Below, in pieces: positions 1 through 11,681 of a stretch of 64,000 nucleotides of DNA; the stretch's first letter is position 1, and every line of letters begins with the position of its first letter. The stretch spans positions 2,976,001 to 3,040,000 of the forward strand of contig CM065647.1 in assembly GCA_033220425.1 (NCBI GenBank). The letters run 5' to 3'. The DNA comes from Lepraria neglecta (Eukaryota > Ascomycota > Lecanoromycetes > Lecanorales > Stereocaulaceae). A program made the translations under genes and the position numbers. The notes beneath the pieces are model-generated. The model did not search any database. It saw only the letters and a list, made by a program, of their open reading frames with translations, and was not told the DNA's origin.

Positions 1-130
1 TATAATCTTCGGAGGGTATTATAGTCGACGCGAACATTGAGTTGCATGGCTCTTGCCAAGAGATGGACTCGAAACATGGTTACAGTCCTACCTTGGTACT
101 TCAGCTACCTCTTGAAGCGATATAATCATC

Positions 131-3100
131 TCAGGCTATGTTTTCCGCTAAATTACGCAGAGCTAGCTCGAAATCATCCCACTCAAGGTATCCTCGAATT
201 GCAACAGCATCCTCGGGGCTGCAGAGCTCAAGGTCAGCCCCATCCCTGATCATCTCTTCAAGTAGCTTCCTCTTCGCTAGGAGGCTATTCTCTTCTTTGT
301 AGAGATAGTCACTTTTCCGAGGAATAGCGTCTTTTAACTTGATTGCCAACATCAGCTGCTCCGCGGACATAGATGACAACTTCCGTACACGATCTTCGAC
401 ATCACGGATGCAAAGCCTCGGGTCGGCCCCACACTCGATCAGGATTTCCAGAAGTTGCAACGTCTGGAGTGAGCTGCCATCTTCGCGCCGTGTTTTCTCT
501 ACCGATGGTGCGGTTGGGCTGAGCGCCTTTGCTCAGTAGTAGCGTTGCGATGTCCGACCTGTAGTGGAATGCTGCCGTAATGAGCGGAGTAGTTATCCCT
601 TCCGGTCCAAACCCTGGTATCTAATTCATATGGCGACCCCAGTCATATACGTTCGCAGTAGAGATGCGATTAACGTCAGCACCTGCTTCAAGGAGGAGTC
701 CCACAGTTTGCAATTGGTCTGCCTCTTCCACATACCAGCTACTGGAGATGGCGTTGACCAGTGGCGCCACACATTCCTCATTGTAGCGCCCGCGACTCTC
801 GTGAAACGGGAAAGTTCCACTTTTGTCAATCAGACTCTGCTTGAAGTCTTCCAAATGCGCTTCCTTGTTCGACAGAATCAGTTGTATCAAGTTTTCTAAA
901 TCCGTTTCTAAAAAGCCATTGACACTGGCTCCAGCTTCTAGAAGAAATGCCACCATATTATTACGCCCTTTGGCAGCAGCGACCCTTAGAGCCGATTGCA
1001 GGCAGATCAGCGGCCTTTTCGTGGCGTCCGTAAAGGGCCGATGCTAGCGCAGTTGTAGGCCCATAAACTCGCGGCTGATGCTTATCGATATTCGCGCCAT
1101 GCCGTAGAAGTGATTCTATGTTTGCACAGTTACCCTGATAGGTAGCAAGTGTGATCGGTAGTCTGAACCCGTCGATGATGGGCCATTGTCGGAGAGAAAA
1201 TCCTAGTCTGGGCCGATTCGCATCCGCCCCTTTTCCCAGAAGCAGCCGTGTTGTTGCCACACCATTGCCTAGGAGAGCCCAATAGGGGACTATTGCCTCA
1301 CTTTCGTCTATTAAATCCACGTGATTGCCATCCGATAACAATCGTTCCATGACTTGATGAAGATTAGAGAACGCCGCAAGATGTATCGGCGCTATAAATG
1401 CTATAGATCCCTGGAAGAAATCACATTCATTGGGCTCAGTCCTCAAGCTGTCGGAGCCATGATAGGGAGGCCATTCGCTAGTGTTGCGGCTCCCAGTGGC
1501 ATTCAGAAGGAGAGCCTGTGTCGTGGCGAGTCTGGTGCCGTTGTTCATGACTAGATGGTATGCGAGATCAACGACCTTCGCACTGTCTGCATTTTGCATA
1601 TGATATCCTCAGTAGACTGCAGCGTAACCGAGTAGTTGGTGACGTTTCCAGCGATAATCGAACAGAGTTGGATCAAACAGAGCACCTTCGTCCCGAAAAC
1701 TTTGTATTCTCAGATACGTCATAAAAGTCAATGCAATCATTTCATGAGCAGTCGGGAAAAGGTCGTCCTTACGGGAGTCGAAGAATTCTTGCGTTGTTGA
1801 AAGTACCAGGCTGAGTATGTTCCTCTTCCCATCAGCCATAACGAGCCCCGCGCAGAAAGATGTGACTGTGGATGTATTGACAAAGCCCGTGGTGTCAAGC
1901 TCGTCATCGTCTTCTCGAATGGCGAGCGCATGCTGGAGTTCTACCAGTCGAAGAGGTCGTTGAGCATTCACGATCCATAGTAGAATATTCTTTCCTAGCT
2001 CGCGTTTGCGAGCCATCTGGGCATTGACACGGTTCCATGCCTGGAGATATGTTTCCTCACGACGCTCGGGCAGGGACTTGAGAGCCTCGCGAACATCACG
2101 TTGGGTAGGCAAGTCCCCAAGAATATCTATATAAAGACGTGCTAAGAGGAACCTTCGCGCGTGTTAGGGAACATTGTCATAATTCCAAAGGACATACATG
2201 CACATTTACTCACATACCCTCTAGCCGGGGTAGAATGGCCTCGATAATCATCTCGTCAAAGCCCGGGCTATCGTTGTTGGACTCTGAGATGTTGTCTTGG
2301 GCGTCTAGGCGACTCTTTATATATTTGCGGATATCGTCTTCGTTGCTTCGGACTTCGAGCCGCACGTGTTTGTCTAGCTTTTGTTCCACGTCCGCTGTGC
2401 CATTTCGGCAGGTGATTAATATGTGCATGGCGATCTCTGTGTAAGTAGAAAATCAGCTCAAATGGCATGGCGGGGCTGCTTCCTGCCAAGGCAGCCGTGT
2501 AAAGTTTAAGGCCCCAATTCTCAAATTTTCCAGACCTCTAAGTGGTCAAGAGGAGAATAAGTTTGGAGACGTACCTGGAGTTGAACGAAATATGGTCTTC
2601 ACCTTCTGCAAAAAGTACCATTCTATCCCCACGTTCATCCAATGCATCAATCACTACCATGATTTTGCGATAGTAGCGAATTAAATTGGAGAACAGAGTC
2701 AGAAGGGCCTTCACGTCCATTCGAACAAACCCGTTGATAGAGTTAGGCAGCACTTGCAGCGGCCCTGCAAGCTGTCGCAACATGCTGCGCATCAGGTTCT
2801 CTGCGGATTGAGGATCGTTGTAGTTGCAATAAGCCATGATCACACCCACACCCTCGGTCCGTTATGTGCGAAAATGGTCTTACCAGATCCCGGGATTCCT
2901 CTGCAGAATAGTATACCTGGCGTTCTTTCCCAGGAGGTGAATTCCACGGAATCAAGGAGCCAGCCACCAGTGTCATCTGTACGAGTACTCGAAATGCTTG
3001 CGTGATAGTCCTCGAAATCTATCTCGGATATATGGGATAAGATTCGTTGTCTCTTCTCATCTGTATGATGCAATTTGATGGCCTTCACATCACTAGCAAC

Positions 3101-3550
3101 ATCTCAAAGCTCATGTTCAATCTCACGAGACAGCTTGAGGTGATCATTTGCCAAAGCTAGATTGAGTAGGCCTTTGTGACGCTTAATGGTGGCGAAGATC
3201 TCTAAAACATCTTGCTTATTGAATGGCCATTTCAGTGCTTGCACAACCGCCTGGGATGTCTTGGAGGGCGGAGCAAGTTTCCTCTTGAGATCTGCAAAGC
3301 ACGCCTCTTACTGCTTGATCGAGCCATCTGAGCTGTTAAGTAGATCAAATGTTGCCATCCACTCGGTCTCGCCGCACATATCAACGCTGTCTTGAAGAGT
3401 CTGGCATAATGAAACAGTAGCTCGGACTTGAGCCAACATGCCTTGACGATCTGCTGTTACCTCCTTTGCTGCCTTGATGAAAGTGACGATCTGGGAGCCA
3501 ATTTGGACGATATTGACGATACCACCGATTATTGCTAACGGACCAGTCAT
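131..3550 (-). pseudogene. Decayed NACHT-ankyrin (NLR-like/STAND) gene
   Basis: Pieces of a fungal NLR-like receptor lie in order on the minus strand. An N-terminal helical domain starts at the ATG at 3550 (MTGPLAIIGGIVNIVQIGSQ). Next come a P-loop (GIPGSGKT, near 2890), a Walker B (MVVIDALDE, near 2650), a winged-helix segment with the family phrase TTQEFF (about 1610-2110), and ankyrin units with the GADAN-type turn (131-1600). Such proteins act in non-self recognition and heterokaryon incompatibility in filamentous fungi. The frame is broken repeatedly. The spacing between P-loop and the following CNYND segment is shorter than usual, suggesting a small deletion. The YAA-x-x-W-GH-like junction before the ankyrins carries TGA where Trp is expected. 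Some breaks could be unrecognised introns, but not all. Ankyrin coding reaches a stop at 131, so the 3' end may lie just inside or just beyond the window. Confidence 0.8.
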
Positions 3551-4155
3551 TTGTGAACTAGCTCATTTAAAATAACTCAATTACTATGTCCACACCACGC
3601 TAGCCAGTAATCTAATCAGAGCCGACCTCTAGACCATTGAAAGGCCATCGAAAGGTCGCTGCCGCCCAACAGGCCCCGTCGCCGCCAACACGCTGCCAAC
3701 ATGCTGTCAACAGGCAAGGCAGTCAGCGAGCTGGAGAAGCCCACGATGCCCAAAGGCCAAAGTCACGAAAACCTCTTTTAGGACTAGCTCCTCCGCTAAT
3801 ATCTAGCCTGGTTAGACCGCATTGCTGAGATCTTCGACTGAAGTCTTCATTACTTGCTGCTCTTACGATGAGGTTCGCCGTCAACTGGTAGGCGATCTGC
3901 TCAGCTGCAGATGCTCACGAATACGAAAAGCTATGGCCCTACAGCCAGCCAGAGTCACGCGCTAATGACGAGGTGGTGCTTTCAGATCATTGGCATCAAG
4001 ACGCGCTCAAAGGATGACATCTCGGCCGAGTATAAATTGGATGCTGCTGCCCTGAAGGACTGAACACCATTTTCAATATCACACAACGCCCCAGATCAGA
4101 GCAATATCCCAATCAGAGCTGCCCAAAATGACTACCACATCCTCAGCAGGAACCC
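3551..4155. other. Intergenic region
   Basis: No convincing gene. It is the shared upstream region of the minus-strand NLR relic and the plus-strand NTF2-like ORF. A TATA-like gtataaatt sits near 4030, about 125 bases before the ATG at 4156, and is a plausible promoter element for the latter. Confidence 0.4.
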
Positions 4156-4683
4156 ATGCCACCCCGCGAACCCACCACAAGCGAAAAGCGCATCATAGAC
4201 GACGTCCTCCTCTACCAGCTCAAACCCTCCGAAACAGCCTAATCCCACTACACCCCTCAAGCCATATTCCACGACCCGGTCAGCATAGCCGAAGGCCTCG
4301 ACAGCATCAAGTCTCAATTCAACGGCATGCCCAAACTCTTCGCCGAATCCATAACCCAGAAATGCGACCTACTAGCCGACTCGCCTCCAAACGCATTGGC
4401 ATTGAATCTGACACAGCCTTATGTGTTCAAGAGCCTGATACCGTTGAATAGTAAGGGGGCGCAGAAGACTATGAATTCGAAGGTTACGTTGCATCTGGAT
4501 TGGGATGGGTTGATTACGAAGCACGATGAGGAGTGGGATCATAAGGAAAATTTGGAGGGGGATGATGGACTTATGGGGAAGCTGATGGCGCCGAGGAAAA
4601 AGACGGATGCGAAGTTGGTGAAGAAGGCTATGCCGAGTGATCCTTCGAAGGTTTCATGGGATGTCGACGCACTGGCTGGCTAA
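4156..4683 (+). pseudogene. NTF2-like (SnoaL-type) protein, interrupted by one stop
   Basis: In one frame, an ATG at 4156 opens MPPREPTTSEKRIIDD and continues through YQLKPSETA to a TAA at 4240. The same frame then resumes with SHYTPQAIFHDPVSIAEG and runs to the TAG at 4681. The phrase 'fHDPvs...G...I..qF' is the usual first half of an NTF2/SnoaL alpha+beta barrel, followed by a beta-rich half (KVTLHLDWDGLITKHDEEWD). Length would be about 175 aa, right for a single-domain member. The codon at 4240 probably was Tyr (TAC/TAT). No intron consensus removes it neatly. Either the gene is recently dead, translation starts at the internal ATG at 4327 (118 aa, without the first barrel strand), or the base is a sequencing error. 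Substrate is unknown for this family. Confidence 0.6.
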
Positions 4684-5021
4684 AAGGACAATTTGTCTAC
4701 GAGGCTTATAGGCTGCATAGCATGAGATGGGGCTTCACGTCGTGAAAGCATCTTCTGTTATTCTCTCAACGCTGAAAATGAAAGCGTGCCACTATCAAGA
4801 TTGTCCCATATCCAGACCTCTTTGCACTATAGCTTTTCCTACGAACGCTACTCCACTTCAAAACTCCAACATGATCCCGACGTTGCAGGACATTGATACC
4901 AGCCTGTGTTCTCCGCAATCCTCGTCCACTCTCCACTACTAGTATATATTCCTGTCCAGTACTCATTTGCGTCACTAGATGTATATTACCAAGCACCTTC
5001 GAACAGGAGAGTCAAGTCTTT
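4684..5021. other. Intergenic, convergent 3' ends
   Basis: Short spacer between the 3' ends of the NTF2-like ORF and the minus-strand membrane-protein gene. I see no further gene. It presumably holds both terminators and polyadenylation signals. Confidence 0.4.
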
Positions 5022-6295
5022 TCACTGATTAGAAGGGCCGGCAATGTCTCTCTGTCTGGACGTGGCGTTGATGGTGGTGGGTATCAGCCCCAGCAGTGCG
5101 AAGACACCGAAAAGAACCGCAGATATACTTTTCGCCCATACAATGTTCGATAAGCCCAAGGCATTACTGATGAAGTTGAGGGATCTCCAAGAAAGAGTTG
5201 TGATGCTGATCGCAGTGAAGGTGCCCCGGCAAGTAAGATAGAGCTCATTTTTCATTCCGCGCACCTGAACAAAGCTCAGCAGCCCTATGCAAATTGCGGC
5301 GGGCACAGTGATCCAGAAGTCGCCTCGAGGGCCGAGAAAATCTCCGAAACGATTAAGCAGCGTCCAGGAGGCCAGTGCAACCAGAATTGCAATGAACGTG
5401 TTTGAAAAGGTTGCTTTCGTCGTGAGGAGCACAAAAGAGAAACAGATGAGGCATAGGCATATTACGATGATCGTAGCTATGATAATCTGGAGTTCCGAAG
5501 GTAAGTCGTCGTCCGACTGTTGCTCGGGTGGCTTCATGGAAGCAAGAGTGTGGACACTGAACTGCCAAAGCTGATGATGGACAGTCGTTCCCGATGCCGC
5601 AATTGACCAGCACAGACTTGTATATATCTCCTGACCAGCTGCGAAAACATTGACGAGAGTCTGGAGGTATGAGACGGGTGCGCTTTCGCTCTGATCCGAC
5701 ATGTTGAGGCCACGTTGCCTGAGGTTGATTGGTCCGTTTTGAAGGCGATCGCGGCAGACATCATTTTGTTGTACGCTCTGCTTCAAACATCAGCACTCCG
5801 TCCAACGCCCACTTCTTGCTGTCAAGGGCAACATACCACATGATCCGTACAAAGCTCCCATAGACTAACTTCATAACTCTTCCTGGCGTATTCGTTGCCG
5901 TACGTCTGACCAGCCCATGCGCCTATGCCAAATATGAGAGCTGCGACGAGTGCTGCACATGTGAGAGTCGTATTTGTTGATGTTATGACTCCTCGGGTTT
6001 TCTCTGGTTTGGCGACATGGAATGATGGTCTCTCGTGGCCAGAAAGCGTCCAGCTGTCGGGAGGAGACTGGGTAGGAGCTGAGTTCAGAACCTGGGTGGC
6101 AGTAATCGAGCCATCATCTCGCGAGACCGATGTGTCTACCCCATTCTGGCCTGTTGCTAAGGCAAGGTCGAGACCTTCAATGAAGCGTCGTGCTGATATA
6201 TCTGCTGCTTGGCTTGATACCGCCTGGGTCTCTGCGAGGGCGGCCGTATTGGTGACCATAATTGAGGCTGTCGCAACTGTCGCAACTGTCGCCAT
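5022..6295 (-). CDS. Multi-pass membrane protein of unknown function
   Basis: Two exons, 6295-5837 and 5777-5022, give 404 aa. The intron (5836-5778, 59 nt) has GTATGT, a GCTGATG branch and CAG, and joins in phase 0. The start is the ATG at 6295 (MATVATVATASIMV). Longer readings upstream lack an ATG. The first half is low-complexity Ala/Thr/Ser and then a hydrophobic helix (AALVAALIFGIGAWAG). After YGNEYARKSYEVSLWELC come a polar stretch and four to five more hydrophobic segments (for example IIATIIVICLCLICFSFVLL and AKSISAVLFGVFALLGLIP). This layout suggests an integral membrane protein with a long soluble N-terminus. No enzyme or transporter motif is seen, and I do not recognise the family. 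Confidence 0.7.
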
Positions 6296-8306
6296 TGTGG
6301 ATATGTATTCGTGTAGATGAGTGATACACCACAAGGATTTTGATGACACAACGTTTCAATCGAACATATGGACACATTGGTGGCCGCCATGGTTGTGGAT
6401 GACACGAAACAGATAAGTCCCGCAAAGGAATGTGGTGCTTCATATCGTTGTCCTGGGGCCTGGTTGAGAACTTACTAAAAGTCAGCTTCAGCCCGATTAA
6501 CGTGAGACTAAAAGGCTGCATGCATAAGCACTTCCACATCAGGTTAGGTTTTGCATGCGCGGTTTTCCTGTCCACAATCTGGCTACTGGAATCCATGTCA
6601 TTCCCTTCCAATTGGGCCCAGCAGTCAGGGAGTCCGAGAAAGATCTTCCCTTAAGGCTAGCACATTTGTACCGTCACAGCCGCCGTTGCTTACGATTCTA
6701 CCACTAATCTCAGCGGCACCTTTATCCTAGTATTCCCAGGACTAGGAACTAATGTCACACCAAAACTGTACCGTCTGATACTTCAAAATTGTTAGGGTGA
6801 GATCATAGATCGGTGGTGGAAAGACTACGGGACCACAACGTATTATTGTTTCGCTCGACATACTTAAAGCGTTTACACGAGCTTCCTAATCTCGTACGTC
6901 GCCAGGAGAAGAATTAGTCTCCTACCCCTGGGCCATAGAAGCACTTGCAGAAGACTCAGCATGGATCGCCACAATCGACGATCTCCGCATTTCTGCTTCT
7001 CTACTCACTCACGGTACCTCACGCTGTATCCTTAAGCCGTTACCAGTACTCAGCACAGAGGAATGGAAAGCAGCCAACCGGACAAAACTTTTCAAATGTG
7101 GCGGAAAAAAGCATTGTACGAGATGCAGCTTTTGCGTGCTGAGTTGAGGGATGGGCTGGATGATGTGAGGGGTGCGAGGGAGGGGACGCCGGGTGGGTGG
7201 CGGAGGGATAGGGATGGTGGTGGTGGGGAATTGGAGATGGATTTGGGGTTTCGGCCTTGATTGTAATTTGTAAGTAGGATGGGAGTTGATATTGAAGGAA
7301 TTGCTTGGTTACCTTCTAAGTTTAGATGTTAGCGGAAGAACTATCCATTTAGTAGTAGATTACCCCACGGGAGGCTGCAGCTATGAACGTTAGTCCGTGA
7401 CCTTCTTTTCCTACTGTGTTTAGCTTCGCGCTAATACATGAACTAGTCCAAATCGAGGTTTTGAGACTTTGAAATGCAACCCAGTTAGTCCGAGGCTTGG
7501 CATTCTAGAAGTATCCTCGATTTTAGACACATCGTACACGCTATTAATGCCTTGTTTACATCAGGTTTCTCTTCTTAGTTTCGTGTGTGGAATCTCAAGG
7601 CCTTCTTGATTCATAATATAATTAAGGATGCATGCTCATACGTATATTCCAAAAACATATGTACATCGTTTCTATCACTTCATCAAATCTAGCCTAGCCC
7701 GTTATCCAACGGCCCTTCAATAGCATGTTAACAGCAAGCCAACAAGCCTTCGCGAGCTTGTTCAGACTTGCAAAGGTTTGCGCCGGTTTGCAGGATGCTC
7801 AACGCCGGAAATCTCAAAACCCCAACGTATCTGGCTGTGATCTCTTTCAAGTGGAAGCAAGAACCAGCACATATGGCGCTCATTTAGCTTCCCCAACACG
7901 AAGTTTCTGCTTCTACACTTTACAAGTGACGTCTACGCTGCTCAACGATCTTGCTCCAACGCCAAGTTCTAGCTGCTACATCCCTATAGGTGACTTTTAC
8001 AATGCTCAATAATCAGTTCAATGGTGTGAATATATCGCACTGTCATGCCAAAAACAGGCAAGAACCTTGCTCCACACTTTCAAATATGAGTTCCTATCTT
8101 CGTAATAGTAAGTTGGAAAAGTGAGCAGCTACGCTTCGCCGCCCTTCACTCAGCATTCTTCTACCACAATAATGAGCTTCAAATCTGCACTTCAGTGCTC
8201 AGAGCCCGTCAGATGGAGGTGTAAATTTGTATTACTGAGCTATAAAGCGGATGTAAAAGTATGTGACAATGTATTACATGCCTTACTAACCACCAATATC
8301 TCGCCG
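6296..8306. other. Long spacer with one decayed gene fragment
   Basis: About 2 kb without an intact gene. Apart from the coding relic at 6690-7260, only short ORFs without codon bias are present (for example 7725-8012 and 8121-8321). It contains the upstream region of the membrane-protein gene and the 3' flank of the DNA ligase. Confidence 0.5.
6690..7260 (+). pseudogene. Remnant of an unidentified protein-coding gene
   Basis: Coding-like segments follow one another in different plus-strand frames. They are YDSTTNLSGTFILVFPGLGT (about 6690-6790), then SYPWAIEALAEDSAWIATID (about 6920-7065), then a Lys/Arg/Glu-rich helical end (QMWRKKALYEMQLLRAELRD, 7090-7180) and a Gly/Arg-rich tail stopping at 7258. 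The second and third pieces overlap around 7060-7090 in frames offset by one, as expected from a single-base indel in EEWKAAN. No ATG opens the first piece. The order and amino-acid texture point to one old gene broken by indels. The family is not recognised. Confidence 0.45.
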
Positions 8307-11300
8307 CTACTGACAGGCTGACCAGTCAGCTCTCTCTAAGTCCTCTTTCGGCATTCGGCTGACCTCGCCTTCGCGCCATCGCACCTCCACCATTTCTTTC
8401 TCAGGGTCCCATGATAACTTCGCAAAGAAAGCCTCTTTTACCCGCTTTTTCCTTTCCCCTGCATCCCCAACCTCATCCTTGAGCATAGCCTCCACTATCC
8501 TCCAATCCCACACTCTGACTGATCGTGGATGCCAAGCAGGGATATGCCGCACGAGTGACCATATGTGCTCCCCAGTGAGATGCCTATCAGCCGGCTCGAC
8601 TAGGAAGATGATGCTGTGTTCGGGAGAGGCAGAGGCCGGGAATGGCGTCGTGGAGGGGAAATCAGAGGGTTCTATTGAGTGCTTGGCCAGAAGCTCTTTC
8701 AGCGGATGTTTGTCGTCCATGAGGCACGGACTCAAGATTAATTGGCGTTTCTTCAGATCCAGGATAGCCTGCTCCACGGCCGTACTTAGAGGCGTCGGCA
8801 TAATAGAATTCCCTTTCTGCTGCCTGCTTGGTGACGAAAGCGGTGTGGAAACTGCGTCGTAGAAGAGTGTCTGCTGGGTCGTAGCAGCAGTCGTGCTCTC
8901 AGAGGCTGTTGTTTCCCGAGAAGGATAAGAAGGCTCTAGTATCTTCCTCCGCTTGTTGCTGCGGCCGTAGAGGTACTCATCAGCGTCAACAGCGATCTTG
9001 CGTACAAGAGAAAAGTCCGTCGTTGACGGCTGCTTCGTCTGCGGGAGGCGCTTTGGGCTTGGAGATGGTAAAGAAGGGCAAGTAGAATTTGTGATCTCCC
9101 GTAGAGGCTTCCCGTAAGTGGCAGTATTGGAGCTATCTGTACCCTGGGGCTCGCGCTTTGACTGCAAAAGTGATGGTCGCGCTTTCTTTGACGTTCTGGA
9201 AGCCTCTTCCAAGTCAGCAGAATCTACGGTCCGCTTCCCCAACAAGCTCGGAGGACTTAGATGTTTCGAACTTAGGTCAGTACCTCGCGACAGCGGTGAT
9301 GATCTTGGCGGTGTTTGCAGAGCGCCATCACTGGTAATGCTTGCCACTAAGTGTTCTGACGTGGGTCGGTCTACCACCTCTCCAGTGCTTAATAGATACT
9401 CCTTGTCTTGCATTTCTCCGGTGTCCATGCGTACCAAGGGTGGGGCGACAGGAGTCCGCATTCGCCGGGATGGCTTGGCTGCAGATACTGGTGGGAGCTC
9501 TTGAATCTGGACCTCGGGTTCTTCATCCTCATCGTCAGTGTAATCCCAGGATGGTATTTGTCTGTTGGCTCTTCGATCTAGTTGGTCAAGCGTCCCAATC
9601 CACTCTGCAAGCTCTTCGGATAAGTCGCCTTTCGGGGTTGTCATGGCTTCGATGGCTATTGCTTGCAGCTCATCAAGACCCACAGCCTGCCTCCAATCCC
9701 TATCTCGATGAAGCTTCAAGACGCGTGGAAACCGAAGGGTGAAGATATCACGATTCGGCGACTTGTCAAAACCACTACCAGCCACATCGAACACGAACGG
9801 CTTTCTGAAGATCACCTTCGGCCTAGGAAGACCAACTGCGAAGTCTAGATTGTAAGTCTCGTGAGCGTCAAGAGAACCTTGCTCCATTGATCGTAGTGGG
9901 AACTGCCCGTGCTGGTTGAGGTACACTAGATCCTCTTTCTTGAGGCAGTCGCAGATCTTGTCAAATATCAAGAATCGGGGCTTCGCTCCAGATTGGAGGA
10001 CTTTTTCTTTGTTTCTCAGGCAGCCAATGTAAAAATGGGTCCACTTAAGGTCCAGATCCGGAAATCTCGAAGCCTCCCTAACATCATAGCCGGCACCAAC
10101 AACTGCGAAGTCGGCAGAGTCCCCCAGCCCTTTGATGCAATCTTTCTTCAGCTTGATCCATCGGCTGGGGTATCTGCCCTTGATTGGTCTCTCAAGGTCG
10201 AAGTAGGGCTCGTCAGAGGGTTTGAGTACCAGTCCTTCCCATCTCCGCACAAAGGCGTGAGCCAAAGCTTCCTTAAGCTGCTTTGGCCCGTCAGGTTTGG
10301 AGAACTGAACGTGCTTTTGCCAGGTTATTCCTGCTTTTCCTTTGATCGGAGTCACTAGCCTCTCTAAAAGACGCCGCCTCTCTCGATGCGGTTGATGGAG
10401 GACCGGGTCATCATCAATAATCATTACGTCGAAAAACATTATCATTAGCTGTTCCCAAGGATGTGGTCTGCAGTCCGATCAGTAATGAACCGGAGATGTT
10501 AGAATTGCGGGAACTCACTGAGAATCCAAAATCGTGCCCAAAAAGCTGCCAGACCGGGAAACATGTTTCCTAATCTTGTGAAACTCCAAAATCGCCTTCG
10601 TCTTCTCGCTCCAAACCAAAAGCTCGCCTTCCAAAATGCACTTTCCAGAAAACCCGCAGTCATCACGTCCAATCCGAAGGCCGTCCTTGATGGCTTTATG
10701 AACACCACTACGGTCAATGGTAGAATCCTTTCCGCTTTTTGAGAAGATCTGAACGCAGTCTTCTCCTCGAGACAGATCAATATGGATCTGGCAATACTCC
10801 CCATCGTGCTTTCTTTCGACGCTCATGGTCCGTCCATCGATCACACTCACTGCGTGTTTGACTCCACCTTTCGCTTTGACCCACTTCGGTGGCCCAATCT
10901 TGAAACCGATCTTCGGAGGCAGAAGATGGGCATCATTAGCGCATTGCTGGGTGAAGCCACCTCCGCCAGCTTCGATCATTTGAGAAGCTGGTAGGCCATG
11001 TAGTTCTGTAATGGCAGCCTCGAAGTCGTCGTACATCTGCATAGCGATGCGCAGGCGAGGATCAATGTGGTAATAGACCATGTTCTCTGTAAGATCCAGA
11101 CAAGAAAAATCCTTCAGTATCAGCCGTGTGAACCATTTGGCCTCCCTTGATTGCATTCTTTGATAGGCATTTCCCAGAAGCTTCAAGACCTCCTGGTCAT
11201 CTTTGACCTCGCGCTGTCTGACTTTAGGCGCGGAAAATCGGCACTGGCCAGCAACCTTAGCAAGGACTTGGTCTACATGTTCGAGTGTGACTCGATCCTT

Positions 11301-11681
11301 TGCCAATGGTGGCGGGAACTCAGCTGGTCGTAATGCACGTTCAACACAGTCGCCTAGGTTGCCTCGTCCTGGCGTTTGCCATTGGTCTAAAATCGTCTGT
11401 CTGTCTTTTCCAATGCAAAGGCATCGTTTCAGTAATTTAGTGAGCCTCTTGAGTTGAATATTATAGACTCGATTCGTCCTTTTGGCTGGGAATAGAGCCG
11501 AGAGTAAGGCCACGGCATCAACATCGGGTGAGTTGATAGAGACTCGATGTGTTGTGAACCACGACTTGAGGGTCTCGTGATACCCCAAGTGAAGTCTAGC
11601 AGGAAGCAAAGGTGGATCACGTCTACTCAAATCTTCAAGAACGGAAAGCAGATCACAAAGCTGAGTAAATAGAAGAGGCAT
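8307..11681 (-). CDS. ATP-dependent DNA ligase (ligase IV-like fungal paralogue)
   Basis: Two exons, 11681-10519 and 10467-8307, encode 1107 aa. The 51-nt intron (10518-10468, GTGAGT...GCAG) joins in phase 2, giving ...DSQPHPWEQLMIMFFD. Residues 1-270 form the DNA-binding domain. The nucleotidyltransferase core follows, with motif I at K291 (ERKHDGEY), motif III (CILEGELLVW), motif IV (EGLVLKP) and motif V (WIKLKKD), then an OB-fold. The rest is low-complexity and Ser/Pro-rich with a basic, possibly nuclear-targeting stretch (SNKRRKILEPSYPSRE), and ends in a folded-looking 110-aa segment that could be a diverged BRCT (VRVWDWRIVEAMLKDEV). Ligases of this type seal nicks by transferring AMP from a lysine adduct. 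An oddity is that motif I is KxDGEY where KxDGxR is usual. Function in repair is inferred from the family, and true Lig4 has clearer tandem BRCTs. Confidence 0.9.
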
